Positions 51,670 to 60,601 of a stretch of 64,000 nt of DNA are shown here, piece after piece (within the stretch, counting starts at the first letter, position 1; each line of letters starts with the position of its first letter). The translations under genes were made by a program, and so were the position numbers. Source of the stretch: Ferrimonas sp048263965. GTDB taxonomy: Bacteria > Pseudomonadota > Gammaproteobacteria > Enterobacterales > Shewanellaceae. The notes under the pieces were generated by a model. That model was not told the DNA's origin. It worked only from the letters and a program-made list of their open reading frames with translations, and did no database searches. The stretch is taken from the NCBI RefSeq assembly GCF_048263965.1, contig NZ_JBLXDO010000023.1:1-64000 (forward strand), in the 5' to 3' direction.

Positions 51670-53127
51670 ATGCAATATCGATCGATAATTCGAATCATCG
51701 GCCTGTTGGTGATGCTTTTTAGCCTCACCATGGTGCCACCGGCCCTGGTTGCCGTTATCTACAAGGATGGAGAGGGTGCTACCTTCATGCAGGCGCTGGT
51801 GATCAGCCTGGTGATAGGGCTGATTGCCTGGTATCCGAACCGCAATACCAGGGAGGAGCTCAAGGCCCGTGAAGGGTTCTTGATCGTGGTGCTGTTCTGG
51901 ACGGTGCTGGGGTCCATTGCGGCCATCCCCTTCCTGCTCTCCTCAGAGCCGGACCTGACGGTCACCAATGCCTTCTTCGAAGCCTTTTCCGCCCTGACCA
52001 CAACGGGGGCAACGGTGATCACCGGCCTGGAGGACCTGCCCAAGGCGATACTCTTCTATCGTCATCTGCTGCAGTGGCTGGGTGGCATGGGGATCATTGT
52101 ACTGGCGGTGGCAGTACTGCCGATGCTGGGCATTGGCGGCATGCAGCTCTATCGCTGCGAAACCCCAGGGCCGGTCAAGGACAACAAGATGACCCCCCGC
52201 ATCGCCGAGACCGCCAAGGCGTTGTGGTACATCTACCTGGCACTGACCCTGGCCTGTGCCGGCGCATACTGGTTGGCGGGGATGACCCCGTTCGATGCCC
52301 TGGGGCACAGCTTCTCCACCGTTTCCATCGGTGGTTTCTCCAGCTACGACGACTCCATGGGCGCCTTTGACAGCCAGCTGATCAACACCATCTGTGTGGT
52401 GTTCCTGCTGATCGCCGGGGTGAATTTCAGCCTCCACTTCGGTGCTTTCAGCCGTCGCGGCATCAATCTGAAGAACTACTGGTGTGATGCGGAAGTGCGG
52501 GTGTTCCTGCTGTTTCAGCTGATCCTGACCCTGCTCTGCTTTATGGTGCTGCTGGACAGTGGCATCTACGATTCGCCGGAATCGACCCTGGATTATGCCC
52601 TGTTCCAGGCGGTCTCCATCTCCACCACCGCCGGTTTTGGTACCCACAGCTTCTCCGAGTGGCCGCTGTTCCTGCCGGTGCTGCTGATTCTTTCCAGCTT
52701 TGTGGGGGGCTGTGCCGGCTCCACGGGCGGTGGCATGAAGGTGGTGCGCTTTATTCTGTTGCTGCTGCAGGGCGGCCGTGAACTCAAGCGTCTGGTCCAT
52801 CCCAGGGCGATGTTCTCCATCCGCCTGAATAACAAGGCGGTGCCGGACCGGGTTATCGATGCGGTGTGGGGTTTCTTTGCGGCTTATGCCCTGGTGTTTG
52901 CCATCTGCCTGGTGGCGCTGTTGGCCACTGGACTGGACGACATCACCGCCTTCAGTGCCACGGCGGCCTGTCTCAATAATCTGGGCCCGGGCCTGGGCGC
53001 GGTGTCGTCTCATTACGGTGATGTTGGCGACGTTGCCAAATGGATTCTGGTGTTGGCCATGCTGTTTGGCCGACTGGAGATCTTTACCCTGCTGGTGCTG
53101 TTTACTCCGGCATTCTGGAAGAGCTAG
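51670..53127 (+). CDS. trkH: Trk potassium uptake channel TrkH (first copy)
   Basis: Membrane subunit of the TrkAH potassium uptake system. The 485 residues form four M1-P-M2 repeats, with the selectivity-filter-like loops TTTGAT, STVSIGGFSS, SISTTAGFGT and CLNNLGPGLG. It is the final part of a pepQ-yigZ-trkH-hemG run. A second trkH lies 1.7 kb away on the opposite strand, and only one trkA is present in the window. Confidence 0.95.
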   Translation: MQYRSIIRIIGLLVMLFSLTMVPPALVAVIYKDGEGATFMQALVISLVIGLIAWYPNRNTREELKAREGFLIVVLFWTVLGSIAAIPFLLSSEPDLTVTNAFFEAFSALTTTGATVITGLEDLPKAILFYRHLLQWLGGMGIIVLAVAVLPMLGIGGMQLYRCETPGPVKDNKMTPRIAETAKALWYIYLALTLACAGAYWLAGMTPFDALGHSFSTVSIGGFSSYDDSMGAFDSQLINTICVVFLLIAGVNFSLHFGAFSRRGINLKNYWCDAEVRVFLLFQLILTLLCFMVLLDSGIYDSPESTLDYALFQAVSISTTAGFGTHSFSEWPLFLPVLLILSSFVGGCAGSTGGGMKVVRFILLLLQGGRELKRLVHPRAMFSIRLNNKAVPDRVIDAVWGFFAAYALVFAICLVALLATGLDDITAFSATAACLNNLGPGLGAVSSHYGDVGDVAKWILVLAMLFGRLEIFTLLVLFTPAFWKS

Positions 53128-53202
53128 GGTGCGTTGGCCTTCGGTGGTGAAGTTTTGGCGCAAAGATAGTCACGAGAGGTCAACAGACCCTAAGGAGAGG
53201 TT

Positions 53203-53727
53203 GTGAGGCGGATACTGATTCTCTACTCCACCGTGGACGGCCAGACCCGCAAGATAGCCCAACGGATGCAGTCACGGCTGCAGGCCACGGAAAACCAGGT
53301 GCAACTGGCGGAGATCGATCATCCACCGAAGGAGATGAGCGGCTTCGATACCCTGGTGATAGGGGCCAGCATCCGATACGGCAAGTACCGCCCTTCGGTC
53401 ATCGATTTCGTTAAGGCCAATCAGGGGATGCTGGAGCATAAGCGCAGTGCCTTCTTCTCGGTCAACCTGGTGGCACGCAAGCCGGAGAAGAACAGTGCCG
53501 ACACCAATCCCTATGTGGCCAAGTTTCTGAAGATGGTGCCCTGGCAGCCTCAGCTGCTGGATGTATTTGCCGGTTCACTGAACTACCCGGCACTGGGGTT
53601 CTGGGACCGCAACATCATCCGTTTCATCATGTGGATCACCAAGGGACCAACGAAACCGTCGACGGTGCGGGAGTTTACCGACTGGGGCAGAGTAGAGGCG
53701 TTCGCTGATAGGGTGGCTGGCGAATAG
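53203..53727 (+). CDS. hemG: menaquinone-dependent protoporphyrinogen IX dehydrogenase HemG (first copy)
   Basis: FMN flavodoxin-fold enzyme that oxidises protoporphyrinogen IX to protoporphyrin IX with quinone as acceptor. The 174 residues start with GTG behind AAGGAGAGG. The flavodoxin loop ILILYSTVDGQTRKIA and the GASIRYGKY loop are present, as is the long insertion near 90-145 that separates HemG from plain flavodoxins. It follows trkH by 75 bases. Confidence 0.92.
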   Translation: MRRILILYSTVDGQTRKIAQRMQSRLQATENQVQLAEIDHPPKEMSGFDTLVIGASIRYGKYRPSVIDFVKANQGMLEHKRSAFFSVNLVARKPEKNSADTNPYVAKFLKMVPWQPQLLDVFAGSLNYPALGFWDRNIIRFIMWITKGPTKPSTVREFTDWGRVEAFADRVAGE

Positions 53728-53775
53728 AGGAGGAGCAATCCGCTCCGGTAACCACAGGGTGGGCTACGGGAGGGA

Positions 53776-54090
53776 TTACTGTTCGGCGCCGCAGTACAGG
53801 TCGTACAGCAGGTTGATGATCGCTTCGACCTCTTTGCTGTCCAGGCTGTACCAAACCAGCTGCGCTTCCTTTCGGGTCTTCACTAGACCTTCATTGCGTA
53901 GCACGGCCAGATGCTGAGACAGGGCTGATTGGCTCAGGGGTACCTGCTCGTTCAACTCTCCCACGGTCAGCTCCTGCTTGCCGATCAGGCACAGCAGCAT
54001 CAGCCGGTGTGGGTTGGCTATGGTCTTTAACAACTTCGACGCTTCCTGAGCGTTCGTTGTCATATTCTCCAGGTCAATTGTCAGTGCCAT
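53776..54090 (-). CDS. ArsR-family regulator, YgaV/BigR-like
   Basis: A 104-residue winged helix protein. The recognition helix is LSQSALSQHLAVLRNEGL. It resembles E. coli YgaV and BigR, which sense sulfide or persulfide through two cysteines: here Cys34 (LMLLC) and Cys100 (LYC near the C-terminus) occupy the same relative places. Metal-site motifs of ArsR/SmtB are absent. Two starts, 54090 and 54063, both have good ribosome-binding sites. It sits between the two hemG copies and is divergent from the second. An imperfect palindrome ACTAATATTAAT (54114-54125) lies just upstream. Confidence 0.85.
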   Translation of the reverse strand: MALTIDLENMTTNAQEASKLLKTIANPHRLMLLCLIGKQELTVGELNEQVPLSQSALSQHLAVLRNEGLVKTRKEAQLVWYSLDSKEVEAIINLLYDLYCGAEQ

Positions 54091-54279
54091 AATCTACCTC
54101 GGCTTTAGAAGAGACTAATATTAATCCGAACGCGGCGTTTTGTTAAGCAGTGCTAGATCCCGATTCAACCAATTCTTACAAATTCTCCTTAAAAAAGTGT
54201 GATCTTCCTCCATAGATGCGAAGGTGGGCAGACCTATATCATCCATTAGTCGAGATTTGCCCATAAAGGCGGAGGCCAA

Positions 54280-54819
54280 GTGAAGCGTTTTTTAATTTTG
54301 TATATGAGCCGTGGTGGACACACCGCACGGGTAGCCAGAGTGATCATGGATACTGTCCGTGAGCAGGGGCACCAATGCGACATGATGGATATCGTCGAGG
54401 CGACTCATGAGCCGGTGGCCTGGGACAGCTATGATGCCGTGGTCCTGGGGGCACCCGTTCTCTACGGCAATTACGATAAGCGCTTTATGCAGTTCGTGGC
54501 CGATCATAAGGAGCTGATTCAGGCGAAGCCCAACAGCTTCTTTAACCTGTCTGTGGTGGCGCGGACACCGGAGAAATCCACGGTAGAGGGCAATCGCTAC
54601 ATGCAGAAGTTCCTGGAGCTGTCTCCCTGGAAGCCTCAGGACCTGAAGGTGATTGCCGGTAAGGTGGATTACCCTTCCTGGGGAACCCTGGACACCCTGA
54701 TGATTCAGATGATCATGAAGATGACCGACGGTCCCACGGATAAGAATTCGGTGATCGATTACACCGACTGGGAGGATGTGAAGGCCTATGGCCGCCACCT
54801 GATCACCTTGGCGGGCTAA
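54280..54819 (+). CDS. HemG-like flavodoxin-fold protein (second copy)
   Basis: A 179-residue paralogue of the hemG product just upstream, with the same layout: flavin loop ILYMSRGGHTARVA, GAPVLYGNYDKRF, SVVARTPEKS and the C-terminal MTDGPTDKNSVIDYTDWE. GTG start (54280) with GGAGG seven bases ahead. It may be a second protoporphyrinogen oxidase or have diverged to another quinone-linked reaction. It is divergent from the ArsR-type gene, which may control it, and convergent with the second trkH. Confidence 0.85.
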   Translation: MKRFLILYMSRGGHTARVARVIMDTVREQGHQCDMMDIVEATHEPVAWDSYDAVVLGAPVLYGNYDKRFMQFVADHKELIQAKPNSFFNLSVVARTPEKSTVEGNRYMQKFLELSPWKPQDLKVIAGKVDYPSWGTLDTLMIQMIMKMTDGPTDKNSVIDYTDWEDVKAYGRHLITLAG

Positions 54820-54842
54820 GTGCCTAAAGGGCGCTGGTACCC

Positions 54843-56285
54843 TTAGTAACGCCAGAAGGAGGGCAGGAACAGCACGGCCACCGTGATGATCTCCAGCCTT
54901 CCCAGCAACATTCCCAGGCTGAGTGCCCACTTGGCCGAATCCGGCAGGCTGGCAAAGTTGCCAGCCGGGCCAATCACCTCTCCCAGTCCCGGCCCCACAT
55001 TGGTGACCGCAGTAATGGAGCCCGTCAGGCTGGACACAGGATCCACCCCCACCAGTACCAGGAACAGGGCCAGCACTATGATGGTGGCGATAAACAGGAT
55101 GGAGAAGCTCACCAGCGAGCGGACAATGTCTTCGCTGATGGTGCGCCGGTTATAGCGCTGGGGAAACAGTGCCGACGGGTGAATCTGTTGCTTCAGCGCC
55201 TTGTGCAGGATGGCTCCGGCCAACTGGAAGCGGAAGATCTTGATGGCGCCGGACGTGGAGCCGGAACAGGCGCCCACAAACATCAGGAAGAAGAAGATCA
55301 CCCAGGCTGCCGGCCCCCAGGCACTGTAGTCGGTGGAGGCAAAGCCGGTGGTGGTGACCACGGACACCAGGTTGAAGCTGGCCAGGGTGAGGGCGTCGAA
55401 GAAGGGCAACTGCTGCTCGTTGCTCAGCCACCAGCCCAGAGCCAGGGAGGCCAGTACCACGAAACTCAGGTACCCCTTCACCTGTTGATCGTTCCAGACG
55501 CTGAAGGAACGCATATGCACCATCTGCAGGTAGATCAGCATCGGCAGGCCGCCGAGGAACATAAACAGGGTGCCGTTCCAGTGGGCCAGGGTGCTGAAGT
55601 GGGTCATGGAGCTGTCGGTGGTGGAGTAGCCGCCGGTGGACAGGGTGGTCATGGCGTGGTTTATCGCTTCGAACGGGGTCATGCCTGCCAGCAGATAGCC
55701 GATGCAGCACAGGACGGTGAGAAGCAGGTAGACCTTCACCAGACCCCGGCCAATCAGCTGGGTGCGTGGCATCCATTTATCGGACCAGTCGGAGGATTCG
55801 GTGCGAAACAGCCGCATGCCGCCGACGTTCAGCATGGGGAAGATGGCCACCCCCATCACAATGAATCCGATGCCTCCCAGCCACTGCAACAGCGAGCGCC
55901 AGATCAGGATGGACCAGGCGGTGTCATCCAGCCCGGACAGTACCGTAGAGCCTGTGGTGGTGATTCCCGACATGGTCTCGAAGAAGGCGTCGGTGTAGCT
56001 GATGCCGTGGTAGAAGGTAAAGGGCAGCGCCGCAAACATGGATACGATGATCCAGGTCAGGGTGGTGAACAGGTAGAGATCCCTGGTGCTCAGGGTCAGA
56101 TGACTTCGGTAGCCACTGCTGACCGCCATCAGGGCGGCGATGGCGGTCAGGGAAGCGGATTTAAAGAAGTCCTCGGCCAGTCCTTCACCGTGATAGAGAG
56201 ACACTCCTGCCGGGACCAGCATCAATCCGGCAACCACCGCCAGAAAGAGCCCCAGCAGGAAGGAGAGTGGCCTGATATTGATCAT
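54843..56285 (-). CDS. trkH: Trk potassium uptake channel TrkH (second copy)
   Basis: A 480-residue TrkH with the four filter loops GITTTGSTVLSG, TTLSTGGYSTTD, VVTTTGFASTD and VTNVGPGLG. It differs from the first copy in the first loop (TTTGST against TTTGAT). It directly follows trkA (nine bases) and is the last gene of the def-fmt-rsmB-trkA-trkH run, so this copy is the one tied to trkA. Confidence 0.95.
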   Translation of the reverse strand: MINIRPLSFLLGLFLAVVAGLMLVPAGVSLYHGEGLAEDFFKSASLTAIAALMAVSSGYRSHLTLSTRDLYLFTTLTWIIVSMFAALPFTFYHGISYTDAFFETMSGITTTGSTVLSGLDDTAWSILIWRSLLQWLGGIGFIVMGVAIFPMLNVGGMRLFRTESSDWSDKWMPRTQLIGRGLVKVYLLLTVLCCIGYLLAGMTPFEAINHAMTTLSTGGYSTTDSSMTHFSTLAHWNGTLFMFLGGLPMLIYLQMVHMRSFSVWNDQQVKGYLSFVVLASLALGWWLSNEQQLPFFDALTLASFNLVSVVTTTGFASTDYSAWGPAAWVIFFFLMFVGACSGSTSGAIKIFRFQLAGAILHKALKQQIHPSALFPQRYNRRTISEDIVRSLVSFSILFIATIIVLALFLVLVGVDPVSSLTGSITAVTNVGPGLGEVIGPAGNFASLPDSAKWALSLGMLLGRLEIITVAVLFLPSFWRY

Positions 56286-56294
56286 GATTAAAGT

Positions 56295-57695
56295 CTAGAT
56301 AAACAGCGCGCTGGGCTGGAACAGTTTCTCGACTTCCGTGATGTACTTCTTATCCACCAGGAACATGATCACATGGTCGTCCGCCTCGATGACGGTGCGA
56401 TCGTGCGCGATCAGTACCTGTTCCTTGCGGACAACGGCACCAATGGTGGTGCCCGGGGGCAGTTTGATGTCCTGAATCTGCTTGCCCACCACCTTGGAGG
56501 TGTTCTCATCTCCATGGGCCACAGCTTCGATGGCTTCTGTGGCTCCGCCCCTCAGGGAGTAGACGTTGGTGATGTCTCCCTGGCGCACATGGGTCAGCAG
56601 TGAGCTGATGGTGGCCTGTTGAGGGGAGATGGCGATGTCGATGTTGGCGTCCTTCACCAGGTCCACGTAGGCTTCCCTCTGAATCAGCACCATCACCTTT
56701 TTGGCGCCCAGGCGCTTGGCCAGCAGGGCGGACATGATGTTGGCTTCATCGTCGTTGGTGACGGCAATAAATACATCGGTCTGGTTGATCTGCTCCTCAT
56801 TGAGCAACTCCTGATCTGAGGCGTCGCCATGGAATACCGTGGTGGAATCCAGCCACTCCGACAGGGCGGATGCACGCTCGCCATTGCGCTCAATGAGTTT
56901 TACTTCATGGTAGGGTTCCAGGGCCTTGGCCAGGCCGAAACCGATATTGCCGCCGCCGGCAATCATGATGTGACGGTAGCTGGACTCCAGCTCCTGCATC
57001 TCACTCATCACCGCTCGGATGTGCTTGGAGTCGGCGACGAAGAACACCTCATCATCCGCTTCGATCACCGTGGTGCCCCGAGGCAGAATGGGGCGCCCCT
57101 GACGGAAGATGGCGGCGACCCGGGTGTCGATGTTGGGCATATGCTCCCGCAACGCCGAGAGGGCGTTCCCCACCAGAGGGCCGCCATAGTAGGCCTTTAC
57201 TGCCACCAGGCTGACCCGGCCTTCGGCGAACTCCACCACCTGCAGGGCTCCCGGGTACTCAATCAGGCGGCGAATGTAGTGGGTCACCAACTGCTCCGGG
57301 GCGATCAGTTCATCGATGAAGAAGCGCCCCCGGCAGTCGTTGCCCTGGCCGCTGCGCTGAAACAGAGCGTCTTGGCGAGCCATAAACTGCTCTGAGCGGA
57401 TGCGGGCGATCTTGGTCGGCGTGCCGTAGAGGGTGTAGGCCAGGTGGCAGGCCACCATGTTGGTTTCGTCGGAGTTGGTCACCGCAATCAGCATGTCCGC
57501 GTCCTCCGCGCCTGCTTCATGCAGTACACCTGGGTGGGCTGCGTGACCATGAACCACCCGCAGGTCGTACTTATCCTGCAAAGAGCGCAGGGTGACCTGG
57601 TCGTTGTCGACTATGGTGATGTCGTTGTTTTCGCCAACCAGGTTTTCGGCCAGCGTGCCGCCCACCTGGCCGGCTCCGAGAATGATGATCTTCAT
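56295..57695 (-). CDS. trkA: Trk system potassium uptake regulator TrkA
   Basis: Cytosolic NAD(H)/nucleotide-binding subunit that gates TrkH. The 466 residues form two halves, each a Rossmann TrkA-N domain (MKIIILGAGQVGGTLAENL at the start, MIAGGGNIGFGLAKAL near 235) and a TrkA-C domain. Length is close to E. coli. It lies eight bases after rsmB and nine before the second trkH, so transcription of all is probably joined. Confidence 0.97.
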   Translation of the reverse strand: MKIIILGAGQVGGTLAENLVGENNDITIVDNDQVTLRSLQDKYDLRVVHGHAAHPGVLHEAGAEDADMLIAVTNSDETNMVACHLAYTLYGTPTKIARIRSEQFMARQDALFQRSGQGNDCRGRFFIDELIAPEQLVTHYIRRLIEYPGALQVVEFAEGRVSLVAVKAYYGGPLVGNALSALREHMPNIDTRVAAIFRQGRPILPRGTTVIEADDEVFFVADSKHIRAVMSEMQELESSYRHIMIAGGGNIGFGLAKALEPYHEVKLIERNGERASALSEWLDSTTVFHGDASDQELLNEEQINQTDVFIAVTNDDEANIMSALLAKRLGAKKVMVLIQREAYVDLVKDANIDIAISPQQATISSLLTHVRQGDITNVYSLRGGATEAIEAVAHGDENTSKVVGKQIQDIKLPPGTTIGAVVRKEQVLIAHDRTVIEADDHVIMFLVDKKYITEVEKLFQPSALFI

Positions 57696-57703
57696 CTGCT
57701 AAT

Positions 57704-59008
57704 TCAGTGCTTCTTGGTCATTCTGGCGTAGTAGAAGCCGTCACCGCCGTCGGGGCGGGGCAGCAATTGCCAGCCAGGTTGGTCACTGGTGTCTTCCGGA
57801 TTTATGCTAAGCAGCATAGCATCCGGCACCTGCTGAAGAAATGTCTTGATCTGATTCACATTTTCTTCAGGAAGTATGGAGCAGGTGGCGTACACCAGGG
57901 TGCCTCCAGGCTTGAGCATTCTCCAGCAGGCGTGAAGGATGCGCTGTTGCAGCTCGGCCAGGGCGTCGATGTCGCTCTCCCGACGCAGCCATTTGCTGTC
58001 CGGGTTGCGGCGAATCACTCCGGTGGCGGAGCAGGGGGCGTCCAGCAGGATGCGGTCGAACTGGCGCCCATCCCACCAGCTGTCGGGGTCGGCACCGTCT
58101 CCGGCCACCAGGGTAGCGGTCAGGCCGAGACGATCCAGGTTCTGCTGCACCCGATCAAGACGGTTCTGGTCGATATCCAGGGCCACCACTTCGTCCAGCT
58201 GTGGCTGATACTCCATCAGGTGGCAGGTCTTGCCCCCCGGGGCGGCACAGGCATCCAGTACCCGTTCACCGGGACGGGGGTCGAGCAGGTAGGCAGACCA
58301 TTGGGCCGAGTGATCCTGCACGGACACACTGCCCTGGTCGAAACCGGGGAGCTTGGTGACGTCCATCCCCTGGGTCAGGCGCAGGGCATTGGGGCTTTGA
58401 CCGGCGACTGCGTTGATCCCCTGCTCCTCCAGAGTGTCGAGGAATGTTGCCCGGGTCTGCTGGCTGGCGTTGTTGCGCAGCCACAGGGGAGGGTGCTGAT
58501 TGTTGGCATCGAGGATCTGCTGCCAACCTTCTGGGTAGGCGTGACGTACCCGCTCGATGAACCAGCGGGAGTGCAGGTAGGTACGGCTGTCGTCCTCGAA
58601 ACGCTGCTGCTGCACCTGCTCCAGCTCGCGGCAGAAGCGGCGCATCACCCCGTTGACTAGGCCGGAAAGGCCACCGGCCTTGAGTTGCCGGGTGGCTTCC
58701 ACGGTTTCGGTGACGGCGGCGTGCTGTTTTACCCTCATGTGCTTGAGCTGATACAGCCCGGCCAGCAGCAGACAGTGGATGATGCGCTTTTTGCCTTTGA
58801 GGGGGTTATCCAGACAGGCCAGTACCTGGCTATCCAGTACCGGCAACTGGCGCATCACGCCGTAACAGATCTCCGCCAGCAGCCCCTTATCCTTGGGGTT
58901 GGCAAGGTGCTGTTGAGCCTGAGGCAGGCAGGTGGCCAGAGACTGGCCCTTGTCGATCACCTGCTCAATGACCCAGGCGGCCTGGGCGCGCGTATTGCGT
59001 TTGTTCAT
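57704..59008 (-). CDS. rsmB: 16S rRNA (cytosine967-C5)-methyltransferase
   Basis: RsmB methylates C967 of 16S rRNA. With the start at 59008 (MNKRNTRAQAAWVIEQVIDK) it is 434 residues. An N-terminal NusB-like domain is followed by the SAM methyltransferase domain with DACAAPGGKTCHLMEY, ALDIDQNRLDR, LLDAPCSATGVIRR and the catalytic Cys in YATCSILPEEN. Its ATG overlaps the fmt stop (ATGA). The upstream in-frame codons lie inside fmt. Confidence 0.97.
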   Translation of the reverse strand: MNKRNTRAQAAWVIEQVIDKGQSLATCLPQAQQHLANPKDKGLLAEICYGVMRQLPVLDSQVLACLDNPLKGKKRIIHCLLLAGLYQLKHMRVKQHAAVTETVEATRQLKAGGLSGLVNGVMRRFCRELEQVQQQRFEDDSRTYLHSRWFIERVRHAYPEGWQQILDANNQHPPLWLRNNASQQTRATFLDTLEEQGINAVAGQSPNALRLTQGMDVTKLPGFDQGSVSVQDHSAQWSAYLLDPRPGERVLDACAAPGGKTCHLMEYQPQLDEVVALDIDQNRLDRVQQNLDRLGLTATLVAGDGADPDSWWDGRQFDRILLDAPCSATGVIRRNPDSKWLRRESDIDALAELQQRILHACWRMLKPGGTLVYATCSILPEENVNQIKTFLQQVPDAMLLSINPEDTSDQPGWQLLPRPDGGDGFYYARMTKKH

Positions 59009-59946
59009 GACAGCTGAGTCCCGGTTTCGAACCACTCCTTGCGGGCGTTCAAGACGTCGGTAGCGGCCATGGCTTTCTTGCCGGGCAACTGGATGGTTTC
59101 CAGCTTCAGAGCCTTGTCGCCACAATTGATCACCAGACCCTGTTTGTCGGCCTGAATGATGGTGCCGGGCTGACTGCTGTTGCCCTCGACCACGCTGGCC
59201 TGCCAAAGCTTCAGACTGTTGTCCCCAGCTTCAAAGTGGCTGACTGGCCAGGGGTTGAAGGCGCGGACACAGCGCTCGATGAACTCGGCACTCCGGGTCC
59301 AGTCGATGCGCGCCTCCTCCTTGGATAGTTTTTCGGCGTAGTTGGCCTGGCTGTCATCCTGCACCTCTGCCTTGGCGCTGCCGGCGGCGATTTGACTCAG
59401 CGCTTCCAGCAGTCCCTGGGGACCCAGTACCGCCAGCTTGTCATAGAGGGCCGCCGAGGTGTCGCTGGCTTCGATGGGCAACTCCACCTTGTGCAGCATG
59501 TCGCCGGTATCCAGACCTTCGTCCATCTGCATGATAGTCACCCCGGTTACCTCATCGCCGGCCCAGATGGAGCGCTGGATGGGGGCGGCACCGCGCCAAC
59601 GGGGCAGCAGGCTACCGTGGACATTGATGCAACCGAGTCTTGGGGTATCCAACACCACCTTGGGCAGGATCAGGCCGTAAGCCACCACCACCATGAGGTC
59701 GAAATCCAGGGCAGCCAGCTCCAGCTGAGCCTCCTCCTGCCGGAGGGACTTGGGCTGATACACCGGGATGTCGTGCTCGAGTGCCAGGGTTTTAACCGGG
59801 CTGGCGGTCAGCTTCTTGCCTCGGCCGGCAGGGCGGTCGGGCTGGGAGTAGACGGCCACCACCTGGTGGTCGCTCTGGATCAGCGCATCCAGGTGACGCG
59901 CGGCAAAATCCGGCGTACCGGCAAACACAATCTTCAGGGGATTCAA
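59005..59946 (-). CDS. fmt: methionyl-tRNA formyltransferase
   Basis: Formylates initiator Met-tRNA. The 313 residues start with a TTG codon preceded by AGGAG at good spacing (product MNPLKIVFAGTPDFAARHL). Motifs are the folate-binding NVHGSLLPRWRGAAPIQ and MDEGLDTGDM, and a C-terminal OB-type domain. It is nine bases after def and overlaps rsmB by four bases. Confidence 0.97.
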   Translation of the reverse strand: MNPLKIVFAGTPDFAARHLDALIQSDHQVVAVYSQPDRPAGRGKKLTASPVKTLALEHDIPVYQPKSLRQEEAQLELAALDFDLMVVVAYGLILPKVVLDTPRLGCINVHGSLLPRWRGAAPIQRSIWAGDEVTGVTIMQMDEGLDTGDMLHKVELPIEASDTSAALYDKLAVLGPQGLLEALSQIAAGSAKAEVQDDSQANYAEKLSKEEARIDWTRSAEFIERCVRAFNPWPVSHFEAGDNSLKLWQASVVEGNSSQPGTIIQADKQGLVINCGDKALKLETIQLPGKKAMAATDVLNARKEWFETGTQLS

Positions 59947-59955
59947 GGCCGTCTC

Positions 59956-60468
59956 CTAGGCGTGGCGGGCATCCAGTCGGGCTTGTTTTTCCAGCTTCTG
60001 ACGGATGCGCTGGCGTTTCAACGGGGATAGGTAGTCCACAAACAGCTTGCCGTTGAGGTGGTCCATCTCGTGCTGAATGCAGATGGAGAGCAGCTCATTG
60101 GCGTCGATGGTGAAGGGGGTGCCTTCCCGGTCCAGTGCCTTGATGGTCACGGTCTCATGACGGTCGACCTTGGCATAGACGCCAGGCACAGACAGGCAGC
60201 CCTCTTCGTTGGTGAAGGAGCCGCTCTGATTGCTCAGCTCTGGGTTGATGAACACCATGGGAGCAGACTTGTCTTCGGAGTGATCCATTACGATCACCTG
60301 TACGTGGCGATCTACCTGGGTGGCTGCCAGGCCGATACCCTTCTCCTCGTACATAGTTTCCAGCATGTCATCAATCAGTTGCTGGAGGTTGCCATCAAAT
60401 TCGGTCACCGGTTTGGCAACCGTTCTCAGGCGCTCGTCCGGGAAACGCAGGACTTGCAAAGTAGCCAT
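59956..60468 (-). CDS. def: peptide deformylase
   Basis: Removes the N-formyl group from new proteins, the counterpart to Fmt. The 170 residues carry all three deformylase motifs: GIGLAATQV, EEGCLSVPG with the metal Cys, and QHEMDHLNG with the HExxH. It leads the def-fmt-rsmB-trkA-trkH operon. A -10 TATAAT (60513-60508, minus) with an ATTGAG-type -35 at 16 bp lies about 40 bases upstream. Confidence 0.98.
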   Translation of the reverse strand: MATLQVLRFPDERLRTVAKPVTEFDGNLQQLIDDMLETMYEEKGIGLAATQVDRHVQVIVMDHSEDKSAPMVFINPELSNQSGSFTNEEGCLSVPGVYAKVDRHETVTIKALDREGTPFTIDANELLSICIQHEMDHLNGKLFVDYLSPLKRQRIRQKLEKQARLDARHA

Positions 60469-60601
60469 GGTTCTCTCGTCTTCAAATCTGTAAAAACACT
60501 CAACCTGATTATACTTAGGTTGTCATTGGCTCAATTTTAACTGTTTGCCGAGGTCATGAACAGGCACAGGCGAAACGGTTATAGGTCGACAAGGATGTTG
60601 A

